64,000 bases of DNA from Callorhinus ursinus (lineage: Eukaryota > Chordata > Mammalia > Carnivora > Otariidae), in assembly GCF_003265705.1 (NCBI RefSeq), contig NW_020312828.1:52811627-52875626 (forward strand). The letters are read 5' to 3'. The notes under the pieces are model-generated. The model did not search any database and was not told the DNA's origin. It worked only from the letters and a program-made list of their open reading frames with translations. This document shows positions 32,620 through 45,104 of the stretch, piece by piece. The number at the start of each line of letters is the position of its first letter. Position 1 is the first letter of the stretch. The position numbers were made by a program, and so were the translations under genes.

Positions 32620-33712
32620 AGACATTGTTAAGAAAATAAAAAGACAACCACAGACTGGGAGAAAATAGGGACAAATGACCTTTCTCATTAAGCAAATGTA
32701 TCCAGAATATATAAAGAACTCTTAAAACTCAGGAATAAGAAAAAAAATAAAATAACAATAAAAATCCAGTTTTTAAAAATGGGCAAAATATTTGAACAGG
32801 TGCTTTACCAAAAAAGAGATAATAGCAAATAAGCACATGAAAATATGCTAGCAGCATACAAGTAGGAACACAATGGTATACCACTATACACTTATTAGAA
32901 TATCAAAAATGAAAAAGACTGACCAAGTGTTGGTAAATATGTGGATCAACTGGAATTCTCATCCATTTATGTGGGAATGAATAGCACAATCACTTTGGAA
33001 AATAGGTTGTCAGATTTTTATTTTTTTTTAAAGATTTTATTTATTTATTTGACACGGGGGAGGGGAGAGCAAGCACAAGCAGGGGGAGCAGCATGCAGAG
33101 GGAGAGGCAGGCTCCCCAGTGAGCAAGGATCAAGGACCCTGGGAATACCATCTGAACGGAAGGCAGCCGCTTAACTGACTGAGCCACCCAGGTACCCCAG
33201 GTTGTCAGATTTTTTATCTTAAACTTATACCTATGGTATGACCTAGTCATTTCACTCCTAGAAATCTACTCAAGGGAAAAGAAACCATGTGTCTTCATAA
33301 AGACTTGCATATGAATGTTCATGACAGTTCTTTCATAGCAGCCAAAAACTGGAAATGACCCAAAAACCCATGAACTATTTAATGAATAGATGAATTATGG
33401 TATATTCATACAATGAAATACCTCAGCAATAAAAAGGGATGAACTAATGATACATATGACAACATATATAAATCTCAAAATAATTATGCTGAATGAAAGA
33501 AGCCAGGAATAAAAAGAGTGCATACTGTACTATTCCATTCGTATAAAATTCTAGAAAATGTGATCTACAGTGACAGAAAGCAGGTTATTAGTTGTCTGAG
33601 GATAGAGAGGGGTACAAAGAGAGATTACAAAGGGAAACAAGGAAACTTTTGGATGTGTTGTACACTTTAAAAAGAATGCAGTTCTTTATTAATTAAACCT
33701 CAATGAATCTGT
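32620..33712 (+). repeat. old L1 3' end (ORF2 tail and 3' UTR), split by a SINE
   Basis: Starts in the ORF2 C-terminal region (gactgggagaaaatagggac, aatgggcaaaatatttgaac, aaatatgctagcagcatac) and passes to the 3' part (tttcatagcagccaaaaact, ggtatattcatacaatgaaa, tagaaaatgtgatctacagt, gttgtacactttaaaaagaa). Frames are broken. A Can-SINE at 33020-33198 interrupts it. A purine-rich tail follows at 33713-33765. Confidence 0.85.
33020..33198 (-). mobile_element. Can-SINE inserted in L1
   Basis: Minus-strand copy ending gagccacccaggtacccc, with a perfect 16-bp target duplication AGGTTGTCAGATTTTT at 33004-33019 and 33199-33214. The duplicated text is L1 sequence, so the SINE is younger than the L1. 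A short deletion removes part of the central ATCCCAGGACC block. Confidence 0.95.
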
Positions 33713-33765
33713 TGGGGGGGGGAAGGAAGAAGAAGAAGAAGAAGAAAGGAAAGAAAGAAGAAAAA
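33713..33765. repeat. G9 run and (GAA)n purine tract
   Basis: A poly(G) run at about 33713-33721 is followed by GAAGAA and GAAAGAAAG units; it replaces the expected A tail of the L1. Confidence 0.9.
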
Positions 33766-33884
33766 CCCCTGCTATTCACTATATTTGAAGATCCCTATCA
33801 TGTGGACAAATACAGTCATAGAAGAAGACTTGCATTTATTAAATGAAAATATCTGCAGATTATTGCTACAAATGTAAAATAGAC

Positions 33885-34200
33885 TCAATCATTTATTCAT
33901 TTAACCTATACTTATTTAGGACTTACCATCTTCTAGACAGTATTTCAGGTGCCAGGGATATATGTGTGAATAATGCAAGTGAAGTTCCTGCCCTCTTGGA
34001 GGCTACATTTTATGGGATAGAGGGGTCAACATGCTTAACATACAAATAGGTTCTTTGTCATTGCCAGGAATAGTGAGGCAGAGAAAGCTGACAGGAATGA
34101 TGGGGAGGAGGGCTGCTATTTTAGCTTGGTTAGTCAGGGAAGATCTGACTGGTGACATATGAGCTTAAAAAGCTTTTGATAATATTAATGCTTTTAATTC
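33885..34200 (-). repeat. L2 3' region
   Basis: Reads catttattcatttaacctat, ggtgccagggatatatgtgt, gaagttcctgccctcttgg, aggctacattttatgggata, then gggaggagggctgctatttt and cagggaagatctgactggtg, the reverse complement of the L2 3' UTR in full order. Confidence 0.75.
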
Positions 34201-34664
34201 CTAAATTTTCATTATTTCATATTTCATAATTTTTGAGACTTTGGATAGCAAACTGATATCCTACATAGTAACTGGTAATTCTTTGACCCTTTATGTGACT
34301 CACGTTCTCGATCTTAAGAAAGAATTTTTAGGGTTTGTTGGTGGTGGGGGTAAGCTATAGATAGTTAAACAAAATATATATAATTTAAAGGCCTGTGAGA
34401 TTTCTAAAAGCCAAACATCAACTAGGAAACCAGTTTCAAATTAGAATCATCTCCCTTAATTACCACTTTGAAGGGAATTACCTTGCCCCCATAATAGAAC
34501 ATGTAGCTCCCTTTCATTTTGCAGCTGGGTCTAAGTATTCTGTTTTTTATTTACCTGTTGTTGTCTGTACTGATTTTTACATGTCAGAATCAATATGTTC
34601 ATAGTGATGAATGAGGAGATCATCTATATGATCATATTGGGGCATCTGTGTTATTACCCATCAT
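34201..34664. other. single-copy DNA, nothing recognised
   Basis: AT-rich, with no repeat family or exon visible. Confidence 0.4.
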
Positions 34665-34840
34665 TCACACATCCATCCAGCATGTACTAAGCACCCACTA
34701 AGCTCTGAGCACTAACAACCGCATGTGACCATGGCAATGAATCAGATATAATCCTTGAATTTGAATAACTTATTGTCTGCTAAGGATAATTACATGTAAA
34801 TAAAGGAGAAATTAAATTGTCAGAGGTGTTGACTTACAAG
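34665..34840 (-). repeat. L2 3' end fragment
   Basis: Reads ccatccagcatgtactaagc, acccactaagctctgagcac, ccatggcaatgaatcagata and aataacttattgtctgcta, an L2 3' end in reverse complement. Confidence 0.55.
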
Positions 34841-35164
34841 ATGGAATAGAGGGAGAAAGGCAACTTGTCCCCATGACAACATGTCCTCGGTGATCTTTCC
34901 ATAAGCTCAAACTTCTCCCCCTCTTCCTACAATGTCTTGTACCTAGTTCTTTGGAGCTAACTAGACTTGGTGAAATCCTTTTCTGTACTTGAACTTTCTC
35001 CAGCTGTTCACCTGAAACAGCAGAGACGACAGTAAGGATTAACAGATATAAAAATTATAAAGTGTCTAACAGATTAGATGTCTAACTACCGTTAGTTCCT
35101 TTCTGCTATGTTTTATTCACCCTAAAAACCGAGTCTGATTTTACACTTCAAAGCTTTAAAAAAT

Positions 35165-35945
35165 TATTATAAAATGCTTCGGATACAGAAGGGTTTAAGG
35201 AATAATATAATAAACTCAGCCTCAGAAATAAAACCTAATCAATAGTTGATACATCCTGTGTACCAGACCCCATTACCTCCCAGTAGTACCTTCTCCAAAG
35301 GTAGTAACTTCTATCCTGAATTTGCTATTAATCCCATGCATTTCTTTATATTTTTACTGCATATGTATTCATATATGCTATGTATGTATACAGAGTTGCT
35401 TTGTGTGTTTTAAGCTTTATGTAGATAACATCATACTCTAGGTATTCTGAAAAACAGACTTTCCTGAAAATGTCTTTGTAAGATGCATCCTCATTGATCT
35501 GTATAGAGCTAGTTCAGTCAATTCTCTGTTCATACTTTTTCATCATATGAACAATTCATGATTTATTTATTCTTGCCCCAGTTGGTAGACTTAACAATGC
35601 TGCTTCAACACTGTTCCAGCTACGCAAGGTGCCCCATGCAAATGTATGAGAGTTTCTAAGAGGTATGCTTAGAAGTGAAATTGTTGGATCATGAAATGTG
35701 CGCAGCTTCTATCTTAAAATCCCACTAGCAGTATATGAATCCCTACTTTCCTACATTCTCACTAATTCCTGGCATAGCATATATAAAAATGTTTTCGAAT
35801 GAAAGGGTATGAATTGGTGCTTCAATATGGTTTTAATTTATGTTTTCCTTCCTACTACTGGAGTTGAGCATCCTTTCACATGCTTAGTGATCATCTGGGC
35901 TGCTTCTTGTATGAATAATTTTTGCCCATTTCCTCAAAGCATCTT
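35165..35945 (-). repeat. old L1 (L1M type) 3' region
   Basis: Plus strand reads gtaacttctatcctgaattt, agataacatcatactctagg, tatgaacaattcatgattta, ttaacaatgctgcttcaaca, cttagaagtgaaattgttgg, gatcatgaaatgtg, cccactagcagtatatgaat, tatggttttaatttatgttt and ggagttgagcatcctttcac: the reverse complement of the L1 3' UTR and ORF2 C-terminal region. Confidence 0.75.
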
Positions 35946-36579
35946 CACAGCAGAATAACTCACACTTTCATCTTCCCCAACTTTAAATTTGTTAAAGTTT
36001 TGATATAATGCACTTGAAACTTTTGGAATATTAAAAAAAGAATAAGATCCTTCTTACCATCTTTGTCCACAACCACCCAATTTTCCTCTTTGTAATTAGC
36101 TTTTCTTCAGATCTAAAATATGAAAGTGCATGGGGATTAATTTTTCCTTAGTTCTGTCTATGCACTGAGAAAAAGGAATATAGTAAGTAGAGTAAAATTT
36201 AGAGTTCTGTGGCAATTTTTAAAGGACTAGAGAGACCATAACCAGTCAAGAAGCTTTCATTACCCTTGACCAGAGAGACAGGATGAAGATAAAAGAGAGA
36301 CAGTGATGACTGATGCTTGCAAGTCACAAAGGAAATTGAGGATGGAAGGTCTCATACCATCAAAGAGCTCAGGCCAGGACTGTCCTTCAATATAGCAGTC
36401 CCAGGAACCAATGGCTTACGTGTGAACATGTCTATCCTCATACAGGGTGATGAACACCAAGTTGTGTGGAGATGAGAGAGTCAGCATCTGCTAACCAAAA
36501 GTTTTTCATGAAGCCTGTGAAATCATGCTGGATGTTGTTTCAAGGTTCTCTGACATTATAATGAATAATATGCTTATGA
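35946..36579. other. single-copy DNA, nothing recognised
   Basis: No gene or repeat family recognised. Confidence 0.4.
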
Positions 36580-36760
36580 CTTGCATTTATTGTCTGCTAC
36601 ATAGAAAATACTTTACATACTAGGTCATTGGATTTCTCAACACTCCTAACGGGGTTTTAAACCTTTCATAGATGAGGAACCTGAAGTTCAAACTGGGGAA
36701 AAGTTTACCCATAGTTCTAGCTGATATGTGACAGATTTTGGATATTGCTTGCCTTGTAAT
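36580..36760 (-). repeat. MIR, reverse orientation
   Basis: Reads tgcatttattgtctgctaca, aatactttacatactaggtc, catagatgaggaacctgaag and gtttacccatagttctagct, the reverse complement of the MIR core. Confidence 0.6.
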
Positions 36761-38442
36761 GAAGCTATAGATTTAATTGAAATTGATGGGAATGAGAGTT
36801 TAGTTAAGTATTCTCAAGTTCAAATTGTATAATTACCCACCTAAAAGTAAGAATTACTAGTTTATTGGGAAATATCCAGGTTATTTCACACCATACTTCA
36901 CATGATATTTCTTTATGATGGAGTTATCGTGTCTGGTATATATAAATCTCTGAAAGGTGGATACCAGGTTATCATCTGAGAAAGATCTGACTGGAAATCC
37001 AAACAGGTGGACATTTCTAAATATGCAACCATCTTCCCCTGAATATTGGTAAGGAGAATAAGTCACTTCTTTGTAGCTACCTTCTGGGTTTATCATAAAA
37101 ATAACAGAGTCTTAGATTTAGGCGGTTTGTGAGCAATTTTCCTTTCTGCAGGGGGAAAAAAAAACTTAGCCCTAGGATCCCTGGCTTTCATATGCTAGCC
37201 AAAATGAATGCCTCCAGGATTTGTTTCCAGAGCTCCCTAAAACATTCTCAACTGTCCTAAACTCCCCATTCTCAGAGGCCATGGGATGTAATCTATTGTG
37301 AACTCTATGGGTCTAACTGCTGATATTAGGAAGTAGATTGCTACTTGAAGAAGTTTCCGAAACAAAAAACACAATGTGTTTATAGAGAAATTAAAACATT
37401 TGTTTTAAAAGGTGATGTGTTTCCCCTGAAACTCTCTGTGCTTTCAGCAGAATGAGTCAAGCCAATTTGGGGGATTTTATTCAGCTTTAAAACTGCCATG
37501 GCCGTGAATCCAGAGAAGCTGTTTACTTCCTTTGAAGTTTCCTTTCACTTGGAGCTGACAGGGTTTTAGCCAAGTTTGGCTTCAGGAGACCTTCAGAGAT
37601 TGTTCTTTGCCCAGGTTGAGTCCTCTCTGTGTGGTGGTTTAGCCCTTGGCTTAAATTTCACGGGGAGGACCAGGTTACTGAAGTCCAAGGCCGAGTGGAT
37701 AAGTGTTTCTAGCACAGGGAGAGGTTTTTGAGAGGATCATGTATGTGTATGCGTGCATGTCTGTGTGTGTTGGTTTGGTCTTGCTGAAATGAGTCCATGA
37801 GCTGTATATTGAAAAGTTAAATTGCATTTAGTATGTTCTAAACTTTTATGTTTATCAGATCTAGAAATAACTTTGTTTCAAAATGGTCATGATTATACAA
37901 TGGTTATTCTCTCCATATCACTATTTTCCCATGTAATTATTAGCTGACTTGAGATAATGATGAAATAATCTTGGTAAATGGTCTAATAAAAAAATAGTGT
38001 CATGCCAAATTGACCTTGAGCAGCAATGAAAAAGTAGCACATGAAAGTGGTTAAGTGTATTACCCGAAATTCCCATTACTGTATTCAGCCATCTCGCCTT
38101 ACGATGCACTAATATTTCTCTTAAATAGGGTCATGGATCATTAATTCCCTGGCCTTGAAATCTCTTATTATTAAAAGTGTTACTTAGCAACTTTTAGACA
38201 TTGAAGTTAATCCAAATAAGAAAAGCCAGAAGGTCTGTTGGTCTGTTCACTCTTATTGTAAAAAACGATTGATGTCCTGTCCTGGAATATTTTTCATTTG
38301 CTTTCTTAGAATTATATTGTCTTGACTGGGATAGGAAAAAAAAGTAAAATGTGAGTTTCCTTGGCTCCCATAGATTAACGAACAAAATCACAAACATATT
38401 TGGTATTCATCTCATATGTCTGCCTTGCTGTTCTTCATACAT
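36761..38442. other. single-copy DNA
   Basis: No named repeat apart from a short TG run at 37741-37771. The balanced-composition segment 37430-37700 contains no open frame of note but lacks repeat features and could be a conserved noncoding element; only an alignment could tell. Confidence 0.4.
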
Positions 38443-38453
38443 GAAAATGACTC

Positions 38454-38657
38454 CCGGGGCGCCTGGGTGGCTCAGTCGTTAAGCGTCTGCCTTCGGCTCA
38501 GGTCATGATCCCAGAGTCCTGGGATCGAGCCCCGCATCGGGCTCCCTGCTCCGCGGGAAGCCTGCTTCTCCCTCTCACACTCCCCCTGCTTGTGTTCCCT
38601 CTCTCTCTGTCTCTGTCTCTGTCAAATGAATAAATAAAATCTTAAAAAAACAAAAAA
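38454..38657 (+). mobile_element. Can-SINE, near-consensus
   Basis: Head ggggcgcctgggtggctcag and body match the arctoid consensus best of all copies here, ending AATAAATAAAATCTTA. Target duplication GAAAATGACTC (11 bp) at 38443-38453 and 38658-38668. Probably one of the youngest insertions in the window. Confidence 0.95.
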
Positions 38658-38668
38658 GAAAATGACTC

Positions 38669-39654
38669 TCATCTCTCCTCCAAATGTTGGACTCAGTGTT
38701 TAAATAATATATGCTATCTAATATCCAGTTAATACATGCAGTAGGCTGAAATAAATCTACTTTTTCTGCAGGTTTGATGGCACTGGCTGCAATATTTTGC
38801 TAAAAGCAATCAGATTTATCTTGATTACTCTATGCTAATTGATGAAGCCCCTAGAACTATTCAGAATGAGAGCACCACTTCCATTGTGTTCCTATTATAC
38901 TTTACTACACACTTCCATTTAGGCATTTATCATCCTGTATCATCCAATCATGCTGACTTCGTGGGCGTGTGACCTGAGCCGCCAGGCGGTGCCCACACTT
39001 GGCAGGGCCCCACTCATGGTTTAAAGCTGCACTGTGGCTCTCTCAAAATTCTTAATATTTGAAGAGGCTTTGCATTTGCATTCTGTACTGGGCTCACATA
39101 TATAGCTGATCCTGCTTACATGTCTGTCTGCTCTACTGGAGGTGAACAATTTGAGGGAAGGGATTGTACTTCTTGATCCAATTCAGTGCATGTTGTAGGG
39201 ATTGATTAAGTTAGCCTCATTGAAAGCAAAAAGCTTTGATTACTCATAATACAACCTGATAATACATTATTACTTTGTGTCAAGCTTTGAACAGAAACTT
39301 CTTTTTTTGAGCTGGAATTTGTGTCTACATGATTCAGTCAGTGTATTTTAAGTATATCAGTAATGTCCCTGGAATGCTTTGGGTACTAAGGCATGAAAAA
39401 TTAAGGATCAAAGACACAGTTGTTCCCAAGAAGGAGCTTAGAGTTAAGTGTAATAATAAAACTAACATCTGAGAATAGAAAAGTTCCTATGATTAAATTT
39501 TTAAAATCCCATATCGTTATTAAGTTAGGAACATTTCTTACTGAATAATGGGGTCATCTAGGAAGCAGTGTCCATTAGCTACCGTCATTCTCTTTATTCT
39601 ACTAATAAATAATGCTTGCCTTCATTAATTTTTTCCGTTTAATTAGATCTAAAA
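38669..39654. other. single-copy DNA with small L2 remnants
   Basis: Two short pieces look like L2: 39120-39200 (plus strand, around ctggaggtgaacaatttgag) and 39345-39470 (minus strand, around ccaagaaggagcttagag). A GC-richer patch at 38955-39025 holds several CpGs. No exon recognised. Confidence 0.4.
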
Positions 39655-40345
39655 ATCTGCTTCTTTGGGATACCTTCATGCACTATTGGTAGGGATAGAA
39701 ATTGTGATAAACTTTCTATATGGTAAATTGGAATCATAATAAAAATATCCTAAAAATATGCAAACCTATTCACCCAGCATTTCTATCCTAGGATTTTCTC
39801 CTGAAGCACACTACATCTATAACAGCAAAACATTGGAATAAATGTCAAATAAATAATTTTAAAATGACATAGAAAATACCTATATTATTTTAATAATATA
39901 GAGTAACTACATATAATAAAAATAAAATATAAAATAATTATGAAATCATACTTAAATCAGTATGATTCTAATTTTATTTTTTCATGTATAAATGCATTAA
40001 GAAGTGGAAATAAACATACAAAAATGCTAAAAGTTATGCTCTTTTGGGAGAAGGGATTCTAGATCATTTTTGTTTTCTTTTTTACATTTCTATATTTTAA
40101 AAATGATTTTAGAGGCACCTGGGTGGCTCAGTCAGTTAAGCCTCTGCCTTCGGCTCAGATCATGACCCTGGAGTCCTGGGATGGAGCCCCCTGAGTTGGG
40201 CTCCCCACTCAGTGAGGAGTCTGCTTCTCCCTCTGCCCCTCCTCCGCTCGTGTTCACGTGCTCTCTCTCTCTCTCTCTCAAATAAGTAAAATATTTTTAA
40301 AAATTAAAAAATAAAAATAAAAATGATTTTAAAAAGTTTTAAAAT
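39655..40345 (+). repeat. old L1 3' end, split by a SINE
   Basis: Contains tgcactattggtagggatag, tcacccagcatttctatcct, aacagcaaaacattggaata, then AT-rich 3' UTR text with gaagtggaaataaacataca and ttttacatttctatatttta. Very AT-rich and diverged. The SINE at 40112-40318 interrupts its tail. Confidence 0.5.
40112..40318 (+). mobile_element. Can-SINE inserted in L1 tail
   Basis: Head gaggcacctgggtggctcag; body ends in a pure CT run and AATAAGTAAAATATTTTT. Perfect 13-bp target duplication AAAAATGATTTTA at 40099-40111 and 40319-40331. Confidence 0.95.
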
Positions 40346-40839
40346 ATCAGTTTTCAATGTTTGAGGTTACGTCCATCTTTGTTAAAAATACTAACCTAAA
40401 ATTATGTACATGTATATCAAAGATTGTAACTAGAATTTAAAAACCCTTTGGTCGTATTTGAATTTTCCAAACCCTAATTAGCCCTTAAAAGCAAAGATGT
40501 TGACCATGGGAAGTTCTCTTTTATACCCGTCTTTCAAAAAGTATCATTTGGAATCAGCATCATGGGCAAACACCAACTGTCCAACTTTGCAAATCATACT
40601 GCACCGCCTTAAAGGTACAGGGAAACAACAAATCTTTCCTGGATTTGGGGGAAGACTTCAGAGTGACAAATCCCAAAGTAAATATGTATGACTGGGACTA
40701 GTGAATTGACAGAAACTGGTCTCTCTGAAAATGGTGGCAGAATCTTTCTGTGTTTTAGCAGAGTATTTTGTTCATAGCTCAGTTTTAGCACTTGGTATTT
40801 AGTGTGCCTGAGCATCTCTTCACAGGTCTGTTTCCATTA
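40346..40839. other. single-copy DNA, nothing recognised
   Basis: Frames of 64-68 codons on both strands overlap and have no domain. Confidence 0.4.
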
Positions 40840-40940
40840 CTAAACTCCACACTGCCTGAGGGCATGGAGCATGTATTTTTCATGTGCACTCCTAATGCGC
40901 AGTCAGGCACTGGCATATAGTAAGACACCATCTGTGTTTT
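40840..40940 (+). repeat. L2 3' end fragment
   Basis: Reads aaactccacactgcctgagg, gcatggagcatgtattttt, cagtcaggcactggcatata and gtaagacaccatctgtgttt, the L2 3' end on the plus strand. Confidence 0.6.
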
Positions 40941-41274
40941 GAGGAAGAAAAAGGAGTGTGCCAAGTCAGGTCTTATTTATCTTAAGGTGGGTATATTGCT
41001 TGACATTTAGTGTTCAACATTTAATGTCATATATGCTGTATAAGTGCTTTTTATGAACTTATTCAAATTATATAGAACCAAGTTTTGATGTCAAAACTTT
41101 GAGTAAGAGGATGGAGATATGCCTTCAATTTAGTTATGATAGACATTTAGTCCGGGAAGAAACACTTTTGTCAGGCATTGTCATAGATCATTTGGCTGCC
41201 AATTTTATATTCAATTATTACTAAACAAATATTAGCAGATAGCCTGGTATAAAAAGAACCAAGGGATTTATATA

Positions 41275-41360
41275 AATTCACTCACTCAGTCTCTGTTTCC
41301 TGTTGTATCAAATGGGAATATCACCACTTGCTTGTCATACCTCAGAATTTTGTATGAACC
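41275..41360 (+). repeat. MIR core fragment
   Basis: Reads ctcactcagtctctgtttcc, atcaaatgggaatatcacca, tgtcatacctcagaatttt, the conserved MIR core. Confidence 0.5.
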
Positions 41361-42115
41361 AAATTTTTAAGAATGTATTTGTGTATATGTATTTTAATCT
41401 TTATATTATATAACATATATTTGTATATCATACACGTTATATATATAAACATTTTGAATCACTGTAGAAATACTACTTGTTATATGCAAAGACATATGCT
41501 AAGTGATCTGGAAACAATGATTTAAACCCAAGATCTCTGTCTTCAGGGTATTTATAATACAATTACAAGTTTGGATTGTTCACTCTAATGGAGTAACCAG
41601 TGATGTTTTGGAACACAGAGCAGAAGTACCATCGTGAAGAATCAAGCCATCAGATCCTCCTATTCCTATTATAGACTTTATGAACCTGCACTTCCAACTG
41701 CTCAGACTTCCAGACAGCTGGGAACCTTAATTTTAGTAATTTTGCACATTTGAAACAGTGACAAGAGGCAAAGATTCTTATTGTTCTTTTTGAGTTTGTT
41801 TTACTTTGAATAACATATAATTTCCAAGGAAAACCATGGACCATAACTTTCCCTAAATTGTATTTCTCAAGTTAAGAGAGATGAAGGGAAAACAGAGAGG
41901 TGGGAGCAGTAAGAAAGAAAGAGAGAGGATGAAGGGCAGGAAGGGAGGGAATCAGGACCCTCTGGGAAGGCTCCATTAGCATCTCACCTTCGCCTGGTCT
42001 CCTAGGCTTGTGAGAATACTTGCTGCTCAACATATTTCCTCAGTGAGGACACTTGATAAAGATTTTAATATCTTTGTATAAAAGCTTTAAAAAGTATAAT
42101 AAACCCTCCTAAAAT
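41361..42115. other. single-copy DNA, nothing recognised
   Basis: A TATA-rich stretch lies at 41400-41450 and a purine-rich stretch at 41870-41950. No gene or named repeat. Confidence 0.4.
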
Positions 42116-42138
42116 CACCACCACCACCACCACCACCA
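42116..42138. repeat. (CAC)n microsatellite
   Basis: Nearly eight uninterrupted CAC units. Confidence 0.95.
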
Positions 42139-44347
42139 AACCAAAAGGAAGGGAGAGATTATGTTTAAGAAGTAAGTTCATACAGTAGTATAAAATTGGC
42201 ACCACTAAGAAATTCTGTCACCTTGGGTAAACTCAGGCATGTCCAAGATGTAAATCAAATCCACTTGAACTTGGACAGTTTGAGTTTTACCTGGAAGAAC
42301 ACAGAAGAAATTGCTCAGGTAATAATAGCCCCGAGATTTATGCAGAGCAGATGTGGGATGTGAGGTGGGGAGTAAACCACTCTTATCCCCCTTTTATCTG
42401 GGCCCCAATTTCCTGTAACTCCATTGTCTAGGGAGTCCAGACCAAATTCTGGACTTGCTATAAACTTTACCCAACCTTTAACTATACTCATTTTTATGTA
42501 GTTTTATATTAAATCATCCAAGGCCCTCACAGAATCATAGGGTGAGGTTGTGGTAGCTTTTCCCCAAATTATTCTGGGATGTGTTTGGATTGGCATTTAA
42601 GCACCAGTTTTACTTGTCTCAGAATGTAAATCAAAGAAATAATCATTTCTGGGTAGATTCAGACTCAAATATCTCAATACAGCCCAAGTACATATACAGC
42701 CAGTAGAATGTTATATGTTTTGATACATTTTTATAAAATGCTGTTTGTACATCAAGAAAATGTTTTATAACAAATCATGCCAGTACTACACTCAATCAGT
42801 ATTGTGGAGTACAACAGAAATCATATAATCTGAGAAAAGATATTTAATAATTGGTGCCAATTTTTAGATGGTGGTCTTTTGAATTTTCTAAATTTCCTAA
42901 TTAGGGTGTAGCAAATTTAATGACAAAGAACTGCACACAGGCCCCTAATTACAGTGGAGCACCACTGATATTGAGGAGCTAAAGAAAGGGTAACTAACAT
43001 ACCATCCATTTTGCCTGTTGCTATTCCACAAAACGCATCAGAGTTCAAAACTATAAGATGAAACACATTCAGCCAGCCTGTTTTCAAAAGCTCAACAGTC
43101 TGTGTTTTTGAAATGCACTAATTTAAATTTAAAGACACATATTTAATGTTTCCCCTTTGTAGGTTTTCAGCAGCAAACACACATGGAGTCACCATCTGTT
43201 TTCAGCCTGGTTCATTACCAATTCATCCCCTGCTCTGTATTATCAGATCAAGAAGGTGGACATAAATTTGGCCACCTGGGCACTGGTGTCATTAATGTGC
43301 AGTCCCGCCACACACTCATAAAGTGGTTTTGCTTGGAGCTGTAACTTAGTGGTGCTTCCTTTTTCCATTTGATCAATGTTGAGTTTTGCTCAGAAAGCTC
43401 TTAATAATGTAATTTCAGAACAAACTAGAGAACACCAAGAACTTTCAGGAGTCATTTGCCTACCTATCCAAAAACCATTTTTGTGTTTTCAGGGACAGAC
43501 ACAGACCAACAGAACAAAGCTGTCAGGAGTAGAATCAGAGAGAAGGGAGGAAAAAGGCAGAGAGACACAGAAAGACATAAACAGGGACAGAAAAATATAT
43601 AGAACGCTGTTCTTTTTATTTTTTAATGAATATGTGTATAGAAGAGTTCAGACTGTTTCAATATAATTTCTGAGTATAGCTCATGATTGAAAATGGATGA
43701 TTCCACTTTTGCTCTTTGTTGTAAAGGAAACCCACAGCTATTCATCCCAAGTCACTTATCACAAAATAAAGGTGTCACACTTAAAACATATGTTTTACTT
43801 CCCTAATTAAAACTTTAACTGACCAAGTGTCACTTTGCAAATTACATTCAATTGAGAACTAATCTGATAAATTATGAGTTAATTAAACAGATAAATTGCC
43901 CTGATTCCCTTTTAAACATTGAGCAAAATCACAGACACACAATTATCTTAGATATATGATAGGAAGTACTTTAACAATCACATCCTTAAGAGGAATTTAA
44001 TGTAATTGAAATATTATACAAATAACATAAAAATTCTCATTCCTGACTCTCATAAAAACTTTCTTCTTGGGATTCTGGACTGATTCAAATTTTAATAATC
44101 AAAAATCAGAAAGAAAATACTGGATCATTAACAGAATCCTTTACTGAAAAGCTACATATATGCAATTTTGAAGAATAAAAAGATGGTATACAGACCATGG
44201 ATTCTTATCTCAAGGGATTTACAATCAGTTGGTGAAATAAAAATAATTAGCTTGTTGAAAAAAAAGTTACAGCACTTTATTTAAAAGTGATATTAAGTCT
44301 TGAATTACACTTACAGTAGAAATTTAAAGGAGAGTATCAGTGATAAG
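42139..44347. other. long repeat-free stretch, possible conserved noncoding DNA
   Basis: Over 2 kb without a recognisable mobile element, which stands out in this window. The text contains several homeodomain-type TAATTA/ATTAA cores, for example at 42898-42905 (cctaattagg), 42945-42953 (cctaattac), 43803-43809 and 43879-43885. No coding exon is visible; the 96-codon frame at 43376-43666 is rich in short charged repeats and not convincing. Confidence 0.35.
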
Positions 44348-44374
44348 TTTACCTCCCTCCTTCAGGGAGGTAAA
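44348..44374. repeat. 11-bp perfect hairpin
   Basis: Arms TTTACCTCCCT (44348-44358) and AGGGAGGTAAA (44364-44374) pair exactly around a 5-nt loop. No T tract follows, and the context gives no function. Confidence 0.8.
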
Positions 44375-44420
44375 GCTCCATGAAGGAGATGATGGCCAAG
44401 GGGAACCTGGAGAAGAATGG

Positions 44421-45006
44421 TGTATTAGTCTTGTAGGGCTGCCACAACAAAATACTATAGGCTAGATGTTTAACAATAGAAATCTATTTCTCATAGTTCA
44501 GATGGCTGAAAAATCCAAGATCAAGGTGTTGGGAGGTTTGGTTTCTCTTAAGGCCACTCTCCTTGGTTTGAAGATGGCGGTCTTCTTACTGTATCTTCAC
44601 GTGGCATCTCCTCTGTGCACACATGCTTCTAGTGTCTCTTCCTCTTCTTCTTTTTTTTTTTTTTAATGTTATGTATTTGAGAGAGAGAACAGGGTGGGGG
44701 AGCAGAGGGAGAGAAAGAATCTCAAGCAGATTCCTTGCTGAGTATGGAGCCCTACGCAGGGCTCCATCTCACCACCCTGAGATCATGACCTGAGCCAAAA
44801 CCAAGAGTTGGACACTTAACCAACTGAGCCACCCAGGCGCCCCTCTTTTCCTCTTCTTATAAGAAAACATACTGGACTACAGCCCCACTCTTATGACTTC
44901 ATTTAACCTTAATTACCCCCTTAAAGTCCCTATCTCCAATACAGTCACACTGTGGGTTATGCCTTCAACATATGGATTTTTGGAGGATATAATTCAGTCC
45001 ATAATA
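44421..45006 (-). repeat. ERVL-MaLR LTR (MLT1 type), split by a SINE
   Basis: Plus strand starts tgtattagtcttgtagggct, gccacaacaaaatactatag, then aatctatttctcatagttca, aaatccaagatcaaggtgtt, and after the SINE resumes with cttcttataagaaaacatac, ttcatttaaccttaattacc, caatacagtcacactgtggg and ends ttcagtccataata. This is a full MLT1 LTR in reverse complement, about 390 bp without the SINE. Confidence 0.9.
44650..44842 (-). mobile_element. Can-SINE inserted in the MLT1 LTR
   Basis: Minus-strand copy of the older subtype (ACCAAGAGTTGGACACTTAACC) ending gagccacccaggcgccc. The flanks CTCTTCCTCTTCTT (44636-44649) and CTCTTTTCCTCTTCTT (44843-44858) are an imperfect target duplication within LTR sequence. 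Confidence 0.9.
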
Positions 45007-45104
45007 GATGGGATTTGGATGTGAATATATTCTGTGGGGTGGGTGGTCAGTGATGTGATGTAACAGTCAAAGATTAGCCTCCTTAACAAAGAATAATTAT
45101 AAGC
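45007..45104. other. short spacer
   Basis: About 100 bp between the LTR and the L1 fragment with nothing recognisable. Confidence 0.4.

Noticed and set aside
44348..44374. Rho-independent-type terminator
   Set aside because: The hairpin lacks a following T run, and this type of terminator is not relevant to mammalian nuclear genes.
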